64,000 nt of DNA, taken from assembly GCF_900005765.1 (NCBI RefSeq), contig NC_041692.1, forward strand, positions 1,612,001 to 1,676,000. Direction: 5' to 3'. The notes under the pieces are model-generated. The model was not told the origin of the DNA. It did not search any database and worked only from the letters and a program-made list of their open reading frames with translations. This DNA comes from Plasmodium relictum (taxonomy: Eukaryota; Apicomplexa; Aconoidasida; Haemosporida; Plasmodiidae). Below are positions 1 to 14,056 of the stretch, piece by piece. The position numbers were made by a program, and so were the translations under genes. The first letter of the stretch is position 1. Each line of letters begins with the position of its first letter.

Positions 1-2503
1 TAAAAAAGTTTATGATAAATTTAATAAAAGTATTCGCCATAAATTTGTTATGGAGTTTTTATCATGGGTGAAAATATCTACAAGAATATATCAGAATACT
101 TCCAAAATGTTGATGTTATTTAATTTAAAAAGAAACAATAATATATATGGAAATTTGTTCTTTTTCACATCATTAAATTTGCATTATGCTAATTTGTTTA
201 TGAAATCCAATCCATATGTTAAACTTGGTTTATGTGAAGAATTATATTTATATTCATATGAAGGAAATAATGACCATTTTTTAATAGGAAATTTTCCTAA
301 TTTATTTATAGAAAAAAACTACTTACTTATAAAATTCTTTATGCCAAACAAATTAAAAGACATAAACGATTTATATGAAAAGCATATGAGATTTTATATT
401 ACTTCAAACATGATTTTTAAATTAGGTGTTCTAAAAAAAGCGCGTAAAGATAATTTAAAGGATCTTTTTTTAACATCTTATCAGTATTTACCAATCACTG
501 AAGACCAGACAAAAAAAATTTTAAATAAATTTGATAAAGAATTCAAAATTTTTGAAAAGTGTAACAGTATTGAAATAAATAAAAATTGTGAAATAGAAAA
601 TATAGAATATGGTAATAATGAAAAAGTGAAAAATAATAAACATAAAAAAAAAAAGGAACTTGAAAGTAATCCATTTAATGAAAATGAAGTAAACGAAGAT
701 ACAAATGATAGTTGTATAAAGAAGGATTACCAAAGATATAATATAAACTGCTTAGCTGAACTATGTATAATAAATTGCAGAAATAAAGAAGACGCTTTAG
801 AATTTCTTGAAAAAGATCCTTATACAAGATGTTGTTTTTATGAGAGTATATTTTTTTCCGAAGTAGCAGAAGTTTCTCCTCATGTAAAGTATTCAGAAGG
901 GTATATGCCTAAAATTCGATCGGGATTAGATTATAAATATGAACTAAATACTGATTTAAATCCATCAGAATGTTTACAAGATAGACCTGAATTTTTAGAA
1001 AATAAAAGTTTAAAAGAAAAGAAATTAAAAAATTATGAAAAAGTAGATTTCGATTTAATAGATACATTCATAAAATTGAAATATACTAATAAGGAAATAC
1101 AATATGAAAATGATAATCTAAAAGAAAGTCAAATCGGAATAGATGAAACATATATGAAAAATGAAATAAAAAATGAAAAAAAAAAAGACAATTTTTTACA
1201 AGAAATTCAAGAAAATAGTAATGGTATTTTCAGTGAACAGGATAAAAAAAAGTCCCAGAATAGTCCTATTATAAATAAAGAATATAAAAAAATTAATGAA
1301 GTTCCAACAAAATTTTTAGAGAATAATATAGTTAAAAATAAATATAAAAAATACAAAGTAAAAATAGTTGATTACAATAATGATTATATTGATTATATAT
1401 GCAACGTTCAAAGAAACAAAATATTATATGTAAAAAAGAAAGCAAAAGATAATTCAATAAATAAAAAATTGAAAAATGAAGAAACTAATGATTCCTTTTC
1501 CAATATATATGATATTTTGTCTAAGGATATGAGAAATCCTAATATAAATAAAGAAAAGGATATAATATTAATAGACAATACGTTACAATTTTTTGATCAT
1601 ATATTTTTTAAAGACTATTTGGCGGATTTTGTGTATATTTCTTTACCACCTGGTGAATATATTGAAGATGCAAATTCAATTAAAGATGAAAAGAATTTTG
1701 ATTTCTCTATTTTTAATAATTCTTTGGCAACAGAGGAAGATTTTCTAAAAAGAAGAAATTTTCAACCAAGATTTCTAAAAGGAATATGGTTAAAAAAAAA
1801 GCATTCAAAAATTTTATTTTATGATAAACAAAACAATGCCTTGTTATTTGGGACAGGAATCGACAAAACCTTTTCTTGGAACAAAAAAGTTGATGACAAA
1901 ATTATGAAAAGAGCATTAATAAATATGGAAATAGCTTATGAAAAAATAAGAAAAGGAAGTTCAGTTTTTCAAGATAATGTAACTGTTCATCAAGAAAATG
2001 AGGGAACAATAAAAGAATATACAGATGAATATACATCTTTTCAAAATAGATTTACAGCTGTTTATAATCAATTAAGTTCTTCTGAGGGTTACAGAGATTT
2101 AAAACCTCCACCAGGTTTTTAGATATAATTTAAAAAAAATATCTTATTTTCTCATAATAATTTATATGAAAAAAGCTTCAAAAAAAAAAAAATAGTTATT
2201 AAATAACATATATCACTCATATTACCAAATAATGTATATTTTAAATGTTTCCATTCATTTTTTTAAATTTTTTTAAATTTTATAGGCCTTGAATATTTAA
2301 ATCCTCATATATGGGAAAAGACTTCTGATGAACACAAGGAGTTAATTTTAGATACAGATAAAGTACAAAAAATTCATTCTGGCTTTTTGAAAAAAGTTGA
2401 ATTATATAAAGCATCAATAGATGACGATCCTTTTATACAAAAGGTACCCTCAGAAAATGATATATTAAGTCATTCAGATAAAGTAGAAATTGAAATTTTA
2501 TAA
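1..2503 (+). CDS. Conserved hypothetical protein, 5' end outside window
   Basis: The reading frame is open from the first base of the window, so the ATG at 50 is probably internal and the gene starts upstream. Exon 1 runs to 2114 and is followed by a GT donor (2115). An acceptor AG at 2284-2285 opens exon 2 (2286-2503), which restores the frame so that the junction reads PPPGLEYLNP; the stop is at 2501-2503. At least 776 residues are encoded. The middle (about residues 190-500 of the visible part) is Lys/Asn/Glu-rich and probably disordered. The ends are better ordered: an aromatic-rich N-terminal part and a C-terminal block with FLKGIWLKKKH and LFGTGIDKTFSW. I recognise no domain. It lies convergent with the WD40 gene, with 217 bases between the two stop codons. 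Confidence 0.75.
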
Positions 2504-2720
2504 ATTATAATATTTTTTTATAACATTTTTTTGTATTAATTTTTTTTTTTTTTCTTTTTTTTTTTTAAATTATTAACAAAATTTTTTATTTGTAAAAAAA
2601 TTTATACTTAAATAAAAGAAAAATTTTAAAAATATATATATATATATATAATAAAAATAATACATTTTTTTAAAATGAAATATAGTTTAATATGTTTTTT
2701 TAATTGATATATAAAGCATT

Positions 2721-3473
2721 TTAAGATGCTATATTTCGAAAATTACTTTGAAAATTTTTTTGTACCTGAAATATATAACTCTGAATTTCTTTTAGAAATT
2801 TTAAAAAGGTTTGACATTTTTGATTATTTTGATTATTATGTAAATTATTGTATATAGGAATTAAAAAATTATAATAAAGAAATAACGCTAAAAAAAAAAA
2901 GTGCAGATTCATGCATAGCAACGAATTAGTATCTACCCAATAAGGCTCATTTACATTTTCATAATAAACATAAAAATCCGAAAAGTATTTTTGTGAATGT
3001 TGTAAAGTTGCTTGCATAAAATATAAAAAGTTTTGCTGAAGTCTTGATACGTCCAGATATTCCATTAGAAGTTTAAAGTAAATGTGTAGATAATTTAAAA
3101 AATTATTTTTATTCATTAATAATATACTATACTTCATTTGTACCTCTAAATATTTTATTGTTTTCAAGTAAATATTTTCATTACAATCTTTATGTGTTCT
3201 GTTTTTTTGAAATTTATCTGAAACATTTATATAGTGGAAGTTATTTCTAACAAATTGGTTAAAAATCGAAGAAGAATTTAAGCCTTTTACATTATTTAAA
3301 TTATTATTCATATTTATTTTAAGATTACTATTAAAAATTTTTTTTTTCTTTTTTGCATTTCCTTTTAAAATAATGTTTTTATGTTTTTTAGAAATAGTTT
3401 GATTCCCTCCTACTTTGGATGAAAATTTATTAAAAATTTTCTCAATTTTTTTACTGGTTTTATGTGCATTCGT

Positions 3474-3505
<32 letters not shown>

Positions 3506-6500
3506 CTTCTATATATACTTTTTCATGTTTTAATAATTTTTTTAAATCAAAGTTGTATATATTAAAAAGGTTTTTATATGAAAATAAGTTTTTCATTCCT
3601 TTTTTTTGAATTTTCTGTAAATTATCAAACATAATTATATTTTTATTATCATTAGTTGTCTTATTTACATGTCTATTTAATACTATTTCTTCTTCATTAA
3701 CTTTTTTGGAATTACTTTTTTTTGTACATAATTTTTGTTCATTATTTTTTATCTCTATATCTTCACAATTATCTTCTATATCACAATAAATAGATTTACT
3801 ATAATACATATTATCTAAACGAGAGATTAATGTAATTCCATTATTCTCAAACATATTTTCATTTAAATCATAGAAGTTTTCATAATTTTCTGAAACCATT
3901 AAATTTTTTCTCAAGAAGAATATCATACCATTTTTTAAGTATATATATATACACATATAGCTATAAAAAAAATTATTTTTTCTATAAATATAATCATATA
4001 ATAAATCATTTCCATATATATTGCTAGAAAATACGTCATCAAAATAATTTCTTTTTCTATGTTGAGAATTTTTTTTTTTTGTTGTTTTTATAGGCCCATT
4101 AGAATTACTAGGGAAACGTCTTAATATGTTAGAACCATTACTAATAGGAAAATTTGAAAAACATTCTCTTTTTATATCTTTGTCACTTTTCAAATTTATT
4201 TCCTTTATGTTTATCTCATTTTTTATATCAATTTCGTTTTTAGAAATTATATCATTTTCATTATCCTCAATTATGTTTTCGTAAAAAGTTATATTTTTAA
4301 TTAATTTTTTTATATCTTTCTCCTTTTGCTTTTCCTCCTCATTCTCCTTTTTTTGATGTTTCAAATACTTACCTTTTTTGGTATCAATCATTTGTTCCTT
4401 CATTTCTTTCTTTCTTTGAATAATAATTTGTTTTTCGTAATTTTTTAAATACTTTTTTTTTTTTTTTTCGGAATATGGATCATTTTCTAACTTTTCAATG
4501 ATATTCATATTTATACTTTCTACGTTTGTTTTTAATTTTGATACATCAAAGTAATATAGTAAAGTAATATTACAATAATTTAATAGTTGGTATATATAGT
4601 ACATTTTATTAGTATGAATATAAAAAAAGGAATAAACATTATTATCAATAGAGAATTTTTTTATTACATATAATTCAGATATATTATTCAAAGGTAATAC
4701 ATAATCATATATCAATAATTTGCTTTCCATATTAAAAATATTTAGCATACAATAATTGTATTTATGACTTATAATAAAAATGTAATTATCATAAATTAAA
4801 TGTTTAATCATTTTACCAGATATTTCATCTTCCCAAAGTAAGTAACAAAATTTTTTTTTAATTAAACTATTTTTATGCATACAACATATTTTACAATTTT
4901 CATTTCTATTATCAAAAAAAAAAACTTTATTCATATATTTTTCAAAATATACATTTTCTATAGTATTATCACTTTTTGTTATTTTATTTTTTGCTTTTGT
5001 ATTATTATTATTCAAATTATTATATTTATTAATTTTTTTTAAAGTTTTTTTTTTCTTATTTTTTTCTATAATATTTAATTTACTATTTTTTTTTTTATGT
5101 TCTACATTAATTTCCTTTACCTTTTCCATACTCTCTTTTTTTACTTTATGCATAATTTCTTCTTCCTCTTTTCCCTCTTCTTCATATTCCTCTTCTTTTT
5201 CTTTTTCTCCATCTTCTATTTCTACTTCATCTTTTTTTTCTTCACTCTCTTCTAATTTTCCCTCTTCTTTATTTTCTACTTCTTTATCTTTTATTTCCAA
5301 GTCACCGTCTCTTATTTCAACTTCATTTTCTCTTTCTTCGTGACCTTGTGCTTCTTTATCTTCTATTTCTACTTGTTCTTTGTATGTTTTTTTTTCATCT
5401 TTTTCTTCTATTTCATAATGATTTTCTTCATCTCCATCTTCTTTGTCTCTCTTTATTATATTTGTTAATTTTTTTTCTAAACATATATTTGAGTCATAAT
5501 ATTCCGTTTTTCCTTTTTTATAAGAATTTCTTTTTTTAGTATTTTCATTTATATTATAATCACTGTAAAACAATCTTTTGTTTTGTTTCTTTTTCTTATT
5601 TTTACTTAAACTTTTTATAGAATTATCATCTTCTTTATCATTTACATATTTGTTTTCATCTAATTCTTTATATATATTTGAAGCATCAATATATTCCTTT
5701 TCTAATTTAAGGTTTTTATTTGATTTTGCATTTTTTATATATTTTGTATTTTCATCTAATATTTCACTTTCATAATTTCTTTTTACATCAGTTTTGTGTG
5801 ACAAATCCAAATATCTAACATCATTTAAAGAAAAAAAGTCTTTGTTTTTATTCTTTTTATTTTCATCATCATCTCCATTTTTCTTTTTAGATTCTTTTTT
5901 TTTATATATAGTTGGTTCAAGTTCTTCTTTATTTTTTTTAGATATATTTTTAACAATTTGCATTAATTCATGATTTTTATTTTCAAAAGGATCACACAGT
6001 TCTATATGAGGATTAAAATTTTCCCATTCCAAATCAGAATCATTCAGATTTTTATCCTTCTTCGTATTTTTTTTTGTTTTTTTATTTGTATCTTTTTTGG
6101 GTTCATTTTCTACATCTTTTTTTGTATCTTTTTTTATATCTTTCTTTGATTCTCTTTTTGATTCTTTCTTTTTTGTTTCTTTTTTCTCATTAGAACTTAT
6201 CCTTTTATTAGTTTTCTTTTTTGTATCACTTTTATGTTTTGTATTGTTTCCATTTTCATATTCCATTTTCTTATCTATATTGTATTTACCGTATTCATCT
6301 ATTTTATTGATATCACTATTATTACTTTGTTCAATTTCCTCTAAATTACACATTTCATTATTTATTATAGGTATAGTTGCATCACAATTTTCAATATAAT
6401 TTTCTTTATTGTAATTATTTCTTATTATATCTAATATTTTTACATTAATTTTTTTGTTTGTATCTTCGTAAAAATCATCATTGTTCAATTGATTCAAGGA

Positions 6501-8927
6501 GTTATAATCATTATTATCATCACTATTTCGATAACAAGATTGCTTACTACTACTATAATTATCTTCAGTGATATTATGAATATTTTCTACACTAAAAGAA
6601 TTGTTATTACTTAAAGAATGATCAAAATCAACTTTACCCTTAGTGGTTTTATTTCCTTTTGCACTTTTCTTATTTTTCTTATTTTTATAAACTTTTTTAT
6701 TTTTACTATCATTATTTTTATTATCAATATTAATAGTAGTAGTAATAGAATTATTATTATTATTTTTATTATTATTATTATCACTATTATTATCATTATT
6801 ATTACCATTATTATTATCATCATTATTACTATTATTATTTTTATTATCATTATTATTACCATTATTATTATTATCACTATTATTATCATTATTATTACCA
6901 TTATTATTATCATCATTATTACTATTATTATTTTTATTATCATTATCATTATTATTATCATTATTATTATTGTTACTTTCATCATCGTAATTATTATTAC
7001 CACTGTTATCACCATCTTTAATAATATAACTGCTAATGTTATCATTATTTCTACAATTGTAATAGTATTTATAATATTTATTATTATGTAATTTAAAATT
7101 TACAACATTTTTAAATCCCTTATATTTTTCGTAGAAATGTTGAAATCTGTTTATCATTGCGTCAATAATTTTAAAAATAAAAGATAAAAAGACATTTATA
7201 AAAGAAGAAAAATTATATATACTATTATATGAATTATTTTCTTTTTTTTTTAAAGAAGAGAATGGAAAGATATATATATTATTAGATGGATAAATTCTAC
7301 AATTTAAAATATGTATAATTTCATGAGAACTTGTATTTTCGATAATATTACCAAATTCATCGTATAAATATTTGATCTTAGGGGTTATTCTATTTTTGAC
7401 TTTTTTTTCTATAGCTTTATCTTTTATTTGCTTATTTTTGGTAATTTTTAATTCCATCTCCTTTTCTTCTTTGTTAGTTTTTTTTTCAATTTCATTAATT
7501 TCTAAGCAAATACTAGGATAAAAAGGTTTCAAATTTAATTTAAGAGTATTTATTTGTATAATATAAACAGATCCATTGGATGCTCCAATAACTAATTGAT
7601 CAAAATTTTCCGACCAACTTACGTCTACAGCACACGTTTGTTCTTCTAACAAATTTTGAATAATTAAAAAGCATTTGGCATATTTATTTATTCTTTTTTT
7701 CTTTTTTGCTAATAATTTCTTTTTATCTAATGAAATATTGAAATTTTTTTTTTTTTCTTCTTTTTCTTCATTTGACGCTGATTTTTTTACTCTCTTTAAA
7801 AAAATTTTCCACAATGAAATTATACCATTATCACTACATTGACAATATAAACTATATAATTTTTTTTTTTTTACATCAACAAATACTTTATGTCCTATTT
7901 TTGCTACTCTTATACAACTATCATGACCATCTAAAAATATTCTATTTTTATTTATCCTTTCATTATTATCAATTTTTAATAATATACCACAGTTTCTTCC
8001 GTTACTAGGGATATGAGTAATACTTGCATATTTTCCAAAACTATCAAAATAAATATGACGAATAGTTGGAGTATCAATATTTTTATATTTCTTGTTCATA
8101 TTTTCTTCGTAGGTATATTCAAAATATTCACGTGATATACTTTGAGAATTTGGAAAATTGCTTGAAACTGTACATTCATATTTTTGGGAACTGTTTTCTT
8201 TCTGATCATAATTTTTTTTGCTTTGTAATAAGCATACATTACTTTTATCCTGATATATATTTACTTTTTTCCATACACACATAATATTATCACTACTTTG
8301 AGCTATAATAGAGTTATTTGTTGGGTGAAACGAAACCCCTTTTATATTTTCTGTAGTTCCTTTTACAAAAAGTTTATGAGCTATGTAGGAATTTTTTAAG
8401 TTAAAAATATAAACTACCCCTTTTGAAACACCACAAACAACATGCTCATTATCATGTGACCAAGCAAGATCAAAAATTTCTCCACTTTCATGTATTTTTA
8501 TGCACCTAGTTATTTTCCATTCTTCCTTATTACATGTTGATGTGTAAAAAGAGTTATTGCTCTTATTATTTCCATCTTTTATATTATTTTTTATTTCTTC
8601 CATATTCTTCTTAATGTTATTTTTATCTTTATCTAGTTCATAACACACTATAGTTCCTCCACTATCACAGCTAGCCAAATACTGACCATTAAAGCTCCAC
8701 CTGATTGTGTTAATATAAACTAATTTATGATCATTACTAATAAATAATAATTCAATATTTACTTTATTTTTTATTGTTGTATCATATATTGGTATATGAT
8801 AAATTTTAATTTGATGTAAACTGGAAATAGCTAATCTGTTTAATTTGTTATGTGGCTGAAAATCTAAACTAGTAATTTTTTCATTTTCTGAGTTTAAGTT
8901 TAATTTTTCAATATACATTTTGAGCAT
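2721..8927 (-). CDS. HIRA: HIRA-like WD40 histone chaperone, very large
   Basis: A single 2068-residue frame. The N-terminal 500 residues carry WD40-type blades: TSLDFQPH near residue 18, NTIRWSFNGQYLASCDSGG near 75, IFDLAWSHDNEHVVCG near 150, GVSFHPTN near 199 and AVDVSWSENFDQLVIGASNG near 434. The order and wording resemble HIRA/Hir1 more than CAF-1 p60. Near residue 1926, LEVQMKYSILLMNKNNF resembles the start of the conserved HIRA C-terminal region (human form LEKHVAVALMLNS). HIRA deposits histone H3.3-H4 independently of replication, in the nucleus. Between these ends lie about 1400 residues of low complexity: an Asn/Asp/Ser tract (about 640-735) with a perfect tandem duplication, then Lys/Glu-rich runs. 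The family is usually about 1000 residues, so this copy is roughly doubled by inserts. The WD40 call is firm; HIRA rather than another WD chaperone is likely but not certain. Confidence 0.75.
6804..6989. repeat. 93-bp tandem duplication coding Asn-rich 31-residue units
   Basis: Two adjacent 93-bp units (starting at 6804 and 6897) lie in the Asn/Asp/Ser tract of the HIRA-like gene and are nearly identical. The period is exactly 31 codons, so the reading frame is kept. Each unit encodes blocks such as NNNSNNDDNNNGNNND. It looks like a recent slippage or unequal-exchange duplication inside an already repetitive tract. Confidence 0.85.
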
Positions 8928-9176
8928 TTATAAAAATAGTAAAAGATATATCTATTACTTATCAAGAAAAATTTACAAAAAAAAGATATAAAATATAAAT
9001 ATATTCACAAATAAAACAAAAATGAAAAATTAAAAGTGAAAAATCAAAAATTAAATGAACTTCTAAAAGCTAAATAAAAAAAAAAAATAAAATAAGGTTT
9101 TTTATTTTAATATTTTTAACAAAAAATTTTCATATTATAATAAAAAAAATGTTTAAATTTTATCTTTTAAAATTTT

Positions 9177-9207
<31 letters not shown>

Positions 9208-10018
9208 TAAATGATAAATTAAGAATCAAATTAATTTAATAACATTGCATTTTTAATTTACACTTCTAGATCAGTATATTCATAAATGGTAATTTGATGT
9301 ATTCTGCAATTGTGTATTATAAATAATAAAAAATAATAGGAAAGTTACCATTTATATGAATGGATATTTTCTCCATTACCTGCATTTTTTTTCATAGAGT
9401 AGCATACGCAGAACTCGGATATTTAACTAATTTTTTATTTTATGATAAATTCTTTTTAATTTTTTCATTATTTTTTTAGTGGTTGCATACTCATAAATAA
9501 AGAAATTGTATATTTTATTTTATTTTAACAGGAAGGGTTTTATTAATTCACTTTTCCTTCATATTTTATCATCTTTCATAAAGTTATAATTTTTTTTTTG
9601 TTTTTAAATAAAAAAGATTTTAATTCTTAAAGTATGAAAAAAAGATATTGAATTATTAAAGATACTTTGTTAAAAATAGAAAAAAAAAAAAAAAGTGTAA
9701 AAGCCATTATATTTATGGCGAAAATAAATATCTAAAGTTTGTCTTTACATATATTTTCATTTTTTTTGGATTTTTTCTTTTCCTTTTTTAAAAAAATTTT
9801 TAAACTTTTAGATCTATCAAAAAAAAAAAAAAAAAAAGAAAATTAAATAAATGAATAATACATATATATATATATATATATATGTAAAAATATTTATATA
9901 TAAGTAAACATAAAATAAAAAAAATATTTTTTATAACTCTATGAAATTAAGAAAATATAAAAAAAAAAATTTTAGAATAAAATACAAATAAATAAATTCC
10001 ACTTGTCAATATTTTGCA
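8928..10018. other. Intergenic region between two minus-strand genes
   Basis: This stretch holds the 5' flank of the HIRA-like gene and the 3' flank of the 20-exon gene. It is mostly poly-A/T and TA runs. A less A+T-rich patch at about 9270-9425 includes a bulged inverted repeat (9278-9292 with 9345-9361). I see no coding potential. Confidence 0.6.
9278..9361. repeat. Imperfect inverted repeat (candidate hairpin)
   Basis: ATTCATAAATGGTAA at 9278-9292 is complementary to TTACCATTTATATGAAT at 9345-9361 apart from a two-base bulge, giving about 15 pairs around a 52-base loop. It lies in a relatively complex patch upstream of the HIRA-like gene. It could be a structured UTR or small RNA, or chance in AT-rich DNA. 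Confidence 0.4.
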
Positions 10019-13000
10019 TTACCCTTTCTTTGATGGAGAATGGGCTTCTATAGTTTTACTTTTTAAATCAGATATGTTCGAATTTTTTTTCTGAAAAAGT
10101 AAAAAAGATGAACCAGAAAAATTGAATTCAATGTAGATATTTAAAAAAAAAATTTAATAAAAACGAAAAATGTTAAAGTACAGGTATTTGAGGTCGGATA
10201 TATCTTTGAAGTTCATCATTTAAGAATTTATTTCTATTTTTTGTTTTGATGTTCTCATCTTTTTTTAATTCTGGAAATTTTATATTTTTACAAATATAAA
10301 ATGAATGTTCCTATATAAAAAAATGAAATAAATTAATAATTAATATTTCTTTTTTAGACATAAATTCTTTTCTTTTTTTTTATAATTTCTTATAATCATA
10401 TTAACTTTTAGTTCTTTTTTATCATCTTCAATAAGATTTCTCTTTTCCTCTTTAATATCATCCAATATAACTGTTTCTAATTCTTAAAAAAAATAAAAGA
10501 AATTTTGTTAATATAGATAATTATTTTAAAGTGAATATTTCTTGAATTTTAATTTACTTTTTTCCTCATCATTTAATTTTCTTCTTATATTATATGTATG
10601 CTTATAATTTTGGTTAGATTCTTCTATATTACAAAAAAACAGTAAAAGAATAATTTTAACAGTAATATGAAATTATTGAAAATCATATACATATCAACAT
10701 AAAATTTTTCATTAATACCATTATATGTATTATCATAAATACTATTAATTTGTTCTTTTAATTCTAAATGATCATCTATGTTGGAGTTTTCGTTTTTTAA
10801 TTTCTAAAAAAATATATATATATATATATATATATACAAATTATATTTTCATATTTATTTTCTTTTAAAAATACCTTAAAATATTCAAATCGTTCATCTT
10901 CATTATCATCCTTTTCATTGTTGGATGCATTATACGAAATTTTGTCCAATTCCTTATTTTTGTTTCTCCTAGATTGTTTTCTTTTTTCTCTATTTTTGTC
11001 ATATATATATTCTTGAAAGCTCATCATATCCTATATAAAAATATTACGAGAACATAAAAAACACATCAAATGAAATAAAATTTAAAAAAAAAAATAATAA
11101 AATTATATAGTTTTTCAGTAATCTTTTTATAACATCTTTTAGCTCAGTAATTTCGTCCTAAATAAAAAAAAAAGAAAATAATAACAATGAATATTATAAT
11201 ATGAATAAAGTATATCAATTTATATTTCTCTCTTTTTTTTTTTAATTTTATTAACTACATAATCATTTCCAAGGTTGCTATTATCATTTGTATTTTTTCT
11301 ATGTTGTAAAGAATCCAAATTCTTCAAAAAATGAATAAAAGGAAAATATTAAATTGGTAAATGATATATATAAAATATTTGAACTTTTTTTTTTTTTTTT
11401 GTACCTTTTTTATATTAAAAGGATTAAAAAAACCTATTTTTTTTATGTTCAAAGTTTCATTTTCAATATTTTTCCATAAACTGTCTATATTGATTTCTTC
11501 TTTTTTATATACTTGTATACCTTTATACAACTTTAGTAAAAATTAAAAATATATATAGAGAGAGAAAGAAAGAGAGAGATATGCATTATAATATTATTTA
11601 ATACTTATTATATAATTACATTTTCATTAATTGGAAAAATATAATTATTTGGTATATTTTCAACATAATTAATGAAGGTATATCCTCCTATTGCTTCTGG
11701 AATTCTAAAAAGAATATTTTCTGACTATTAAAAAAAAAAAAATCGAAAAATATATATGGAAATTAATTTATAATAGAAAATAATAAATAAATAAAATTAC
11801 TTTTATAATATCTTCATTTATAGGATGGTCATCTAAATTGATATATACTTTTTTTTCTAATAACCTAGAAAAAAGTATATAATTTTTATATATACATATA
11901 GAAAATGTAATTTTTTTCTTTAAATATATTTTTTATAAACAATATTTATAATTTTAATTCTATTGATATAGCATACTTGGTGTAATTATTATACATTTTG
12001 TTATAACTGAAAATATTGTTAGATTCATAATCTTCCTCTTTTTTTGAAATATATTGAAAACGAAACAAAGGATAATTTTCATTTTTATTTTCTATTTCTA
12101 TTAAACTATTATCGCTATCAATATTATTTAAATTATAATTGTTTTCATTACAATCAATATCATTATTATTCTTACTATCATATAATTTATCATGACTTAA
12201 ACTTGTATTATTTTCATCTAAATCTAAATATATCAATGCATTATAAATATTAAAATGAAAAAAATATAAATAAAAAACACTTATGAATTTATATAAAATA
12301 AAAATAATCTTACCATCATCCTTTTCCTCTACCCACATAAATTTTTCTTCATCTTCTAATATTTTTGATTTTCTCTATAAGACAAAAAAAAAAAAATTAA
12401 TATTATTTAAAAACAACAATGTATCATTTTAATTTTATAGAATATTTGGTACATATATATTCCTTCTTTTTTTATTTATTACTCTAAATTTTTGTATTCT
12501 TTCAAAAATGTTTTTTTGTTTTTTTTTCATTTTAGCTTTATTTGTTGGTATTAAAGAATTAGAATATTCTTTTGGTATATTTAAAACTTTTTCTTGTAAT
12601 AATTGATTTTTTACCAAATGCATATTCCTTCTTTTCTCTTTTAAATATTTTAATATAGAATTTCTATTTCCTTCTTCCACCTGAATAAATTAAAAAAAAA
12701 TGAGAAAAAAAAAAAAAGAATATGCAATTATGAAACTTATTTTCCTCTTTCAGTTTTGTATTTCAGGGATAAATATACAGTTATTTTATTTATCTACTTA
12801 TTTATTTATTATTATGTTTTTTTTTTATTACATTGTTGTAATTAAAATGCTTATATTTTAATAAATAATTGTAAATATAGAATAAAACAAAATGAAAATA
12901 GTTAACTTTTTCTACAATGTGTTTTAATTCTATTCTATCATCTTCTTTCCTTTTTATATAAATTTTACAAATCTAAAAAAAGAATAAACGATTAATTATA

Positions 13001-14056
13001 TAATTAAAATATAAATTTAATTAGTACTTTAATACTTTTCAAAGTAATATATTATTTGTATTTCTCTTTTTATATATTTATTTTTACATTATAGAACCCT
13101 ATCATTAATCTTGTGAAATCAGAGAAATCTGGTTCTCCTGAGAATTTCTAAGAAAAAAAAAAAAAAAGGTAATAATACTTTAAATATTTATGTAATATTA
13201 ATTATTAATTTATTTATGATACATTTTTTTTTTTTCTTACCTGTAAAAAACGTTTACACTTACTTTTCTGGTAGCATGATCTGCAAGTCTAGAAAAAAAA
13301 AAATAAAATAAAAATAATAAATGAAAATAACTAATTATTATTAGTGTTAAAATTAATTATTTTTACATGAATTTCAGATATGTTAAAAAAATATCTCATT
13401 CTTTTAGAAGAATTGACAATTTTTTTTGGAGCTATTTCACTTTCAGTTAGGATTCTGATGATAAATGAAAAAAGAAATAAGAAAAAAAATAAACTAATAA
13501 TAAAAATAAAAACATTTTTAATTTTTTTTTTTTTTTGAAATAAAAGCTATTACGTATTTTTGTCTTTTAATATTACAGGGCATTCCAATTTTACAATTTC
13601 TTCAAATATCTTTATTTTATCATTTTTCATTTCCTCATTATCTTTGTAACAATATTCTATGAAGTCTTTCATTTCTAAACCAATACTTGAAAACCAAATT
13701 GACTTTTTTAGCTTTTAAAAAAAAAAAAAGAAAAACAAATATAGAAAAATAAATTCAATATTATTAATTAAAACATTTTAATATGTTAATGTTTTTTTTC
13801 TTAATCTAACTTGAACTTTACTTTTAGGATCGTTACAACCACAACAAATGACAGAAAAATTTTCAAAATTTTTCAAAAAGTTTAAACAACTACTCAATAA
13901 AAGACTTTCATTTTTTATTATATTAAGGTTAGTTAATAAAATATTTTGATTATTTTTTAAATCAAAATTATTAATTACGACAGAATCATAAAAAGTTACT
14001 TTTTTTATTAAATTAAAATAATAATTTTTGTTCAGACTTTTTATAATTATATTCAT
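10019..14056 (-). CDS. Conserved Plasmodium-type protein, 20 exons, function unknown
   Basis: Assembled from GT/AG sites and matching phases. Exons in coding order: 14056-13811, 13711-13554, 13454-13367, 13288-13241, 13147-13088, 12972-12907, 12680-12453, 12374-12314, 12223-11977 (an alternative acceptor gives 12217), 11864-11801, 11724-11620, 11530-11405, 11321-11259, 11157-11134, 11030-10875, 10803-10719, 10623-10558, 10482-10406, 10310-10182, 10090-10019. The sum is 2169 bases, or 722 residues plus stop, with all phases agreeing. I recognise no family. The N-terminal third has a cysteine cluster (ICCGCND in exon 1; TCRSCYQKSKCKRF in exon 4) that could bind metal, followed by FSGEPDFSDFTRLMIGFYN. 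The C-terminal half is charged and helical. Introns are short (roughly 60-230 bases), in contrast to the intronless neighbours. The exon 1 donor (CAA|GTTAGA) was chosen by phase; AAA|GTTCAA is the alternative. Confidence 0.75.

Noticed and set aside
6611-7091. Long open frames on both strands (poly-Ile/Met/Val-like) across the Asn-rich tract
   Set aside because: They are frame shadows of the ATT/AAT trinucleotide repeats in the HIRA-like gene.
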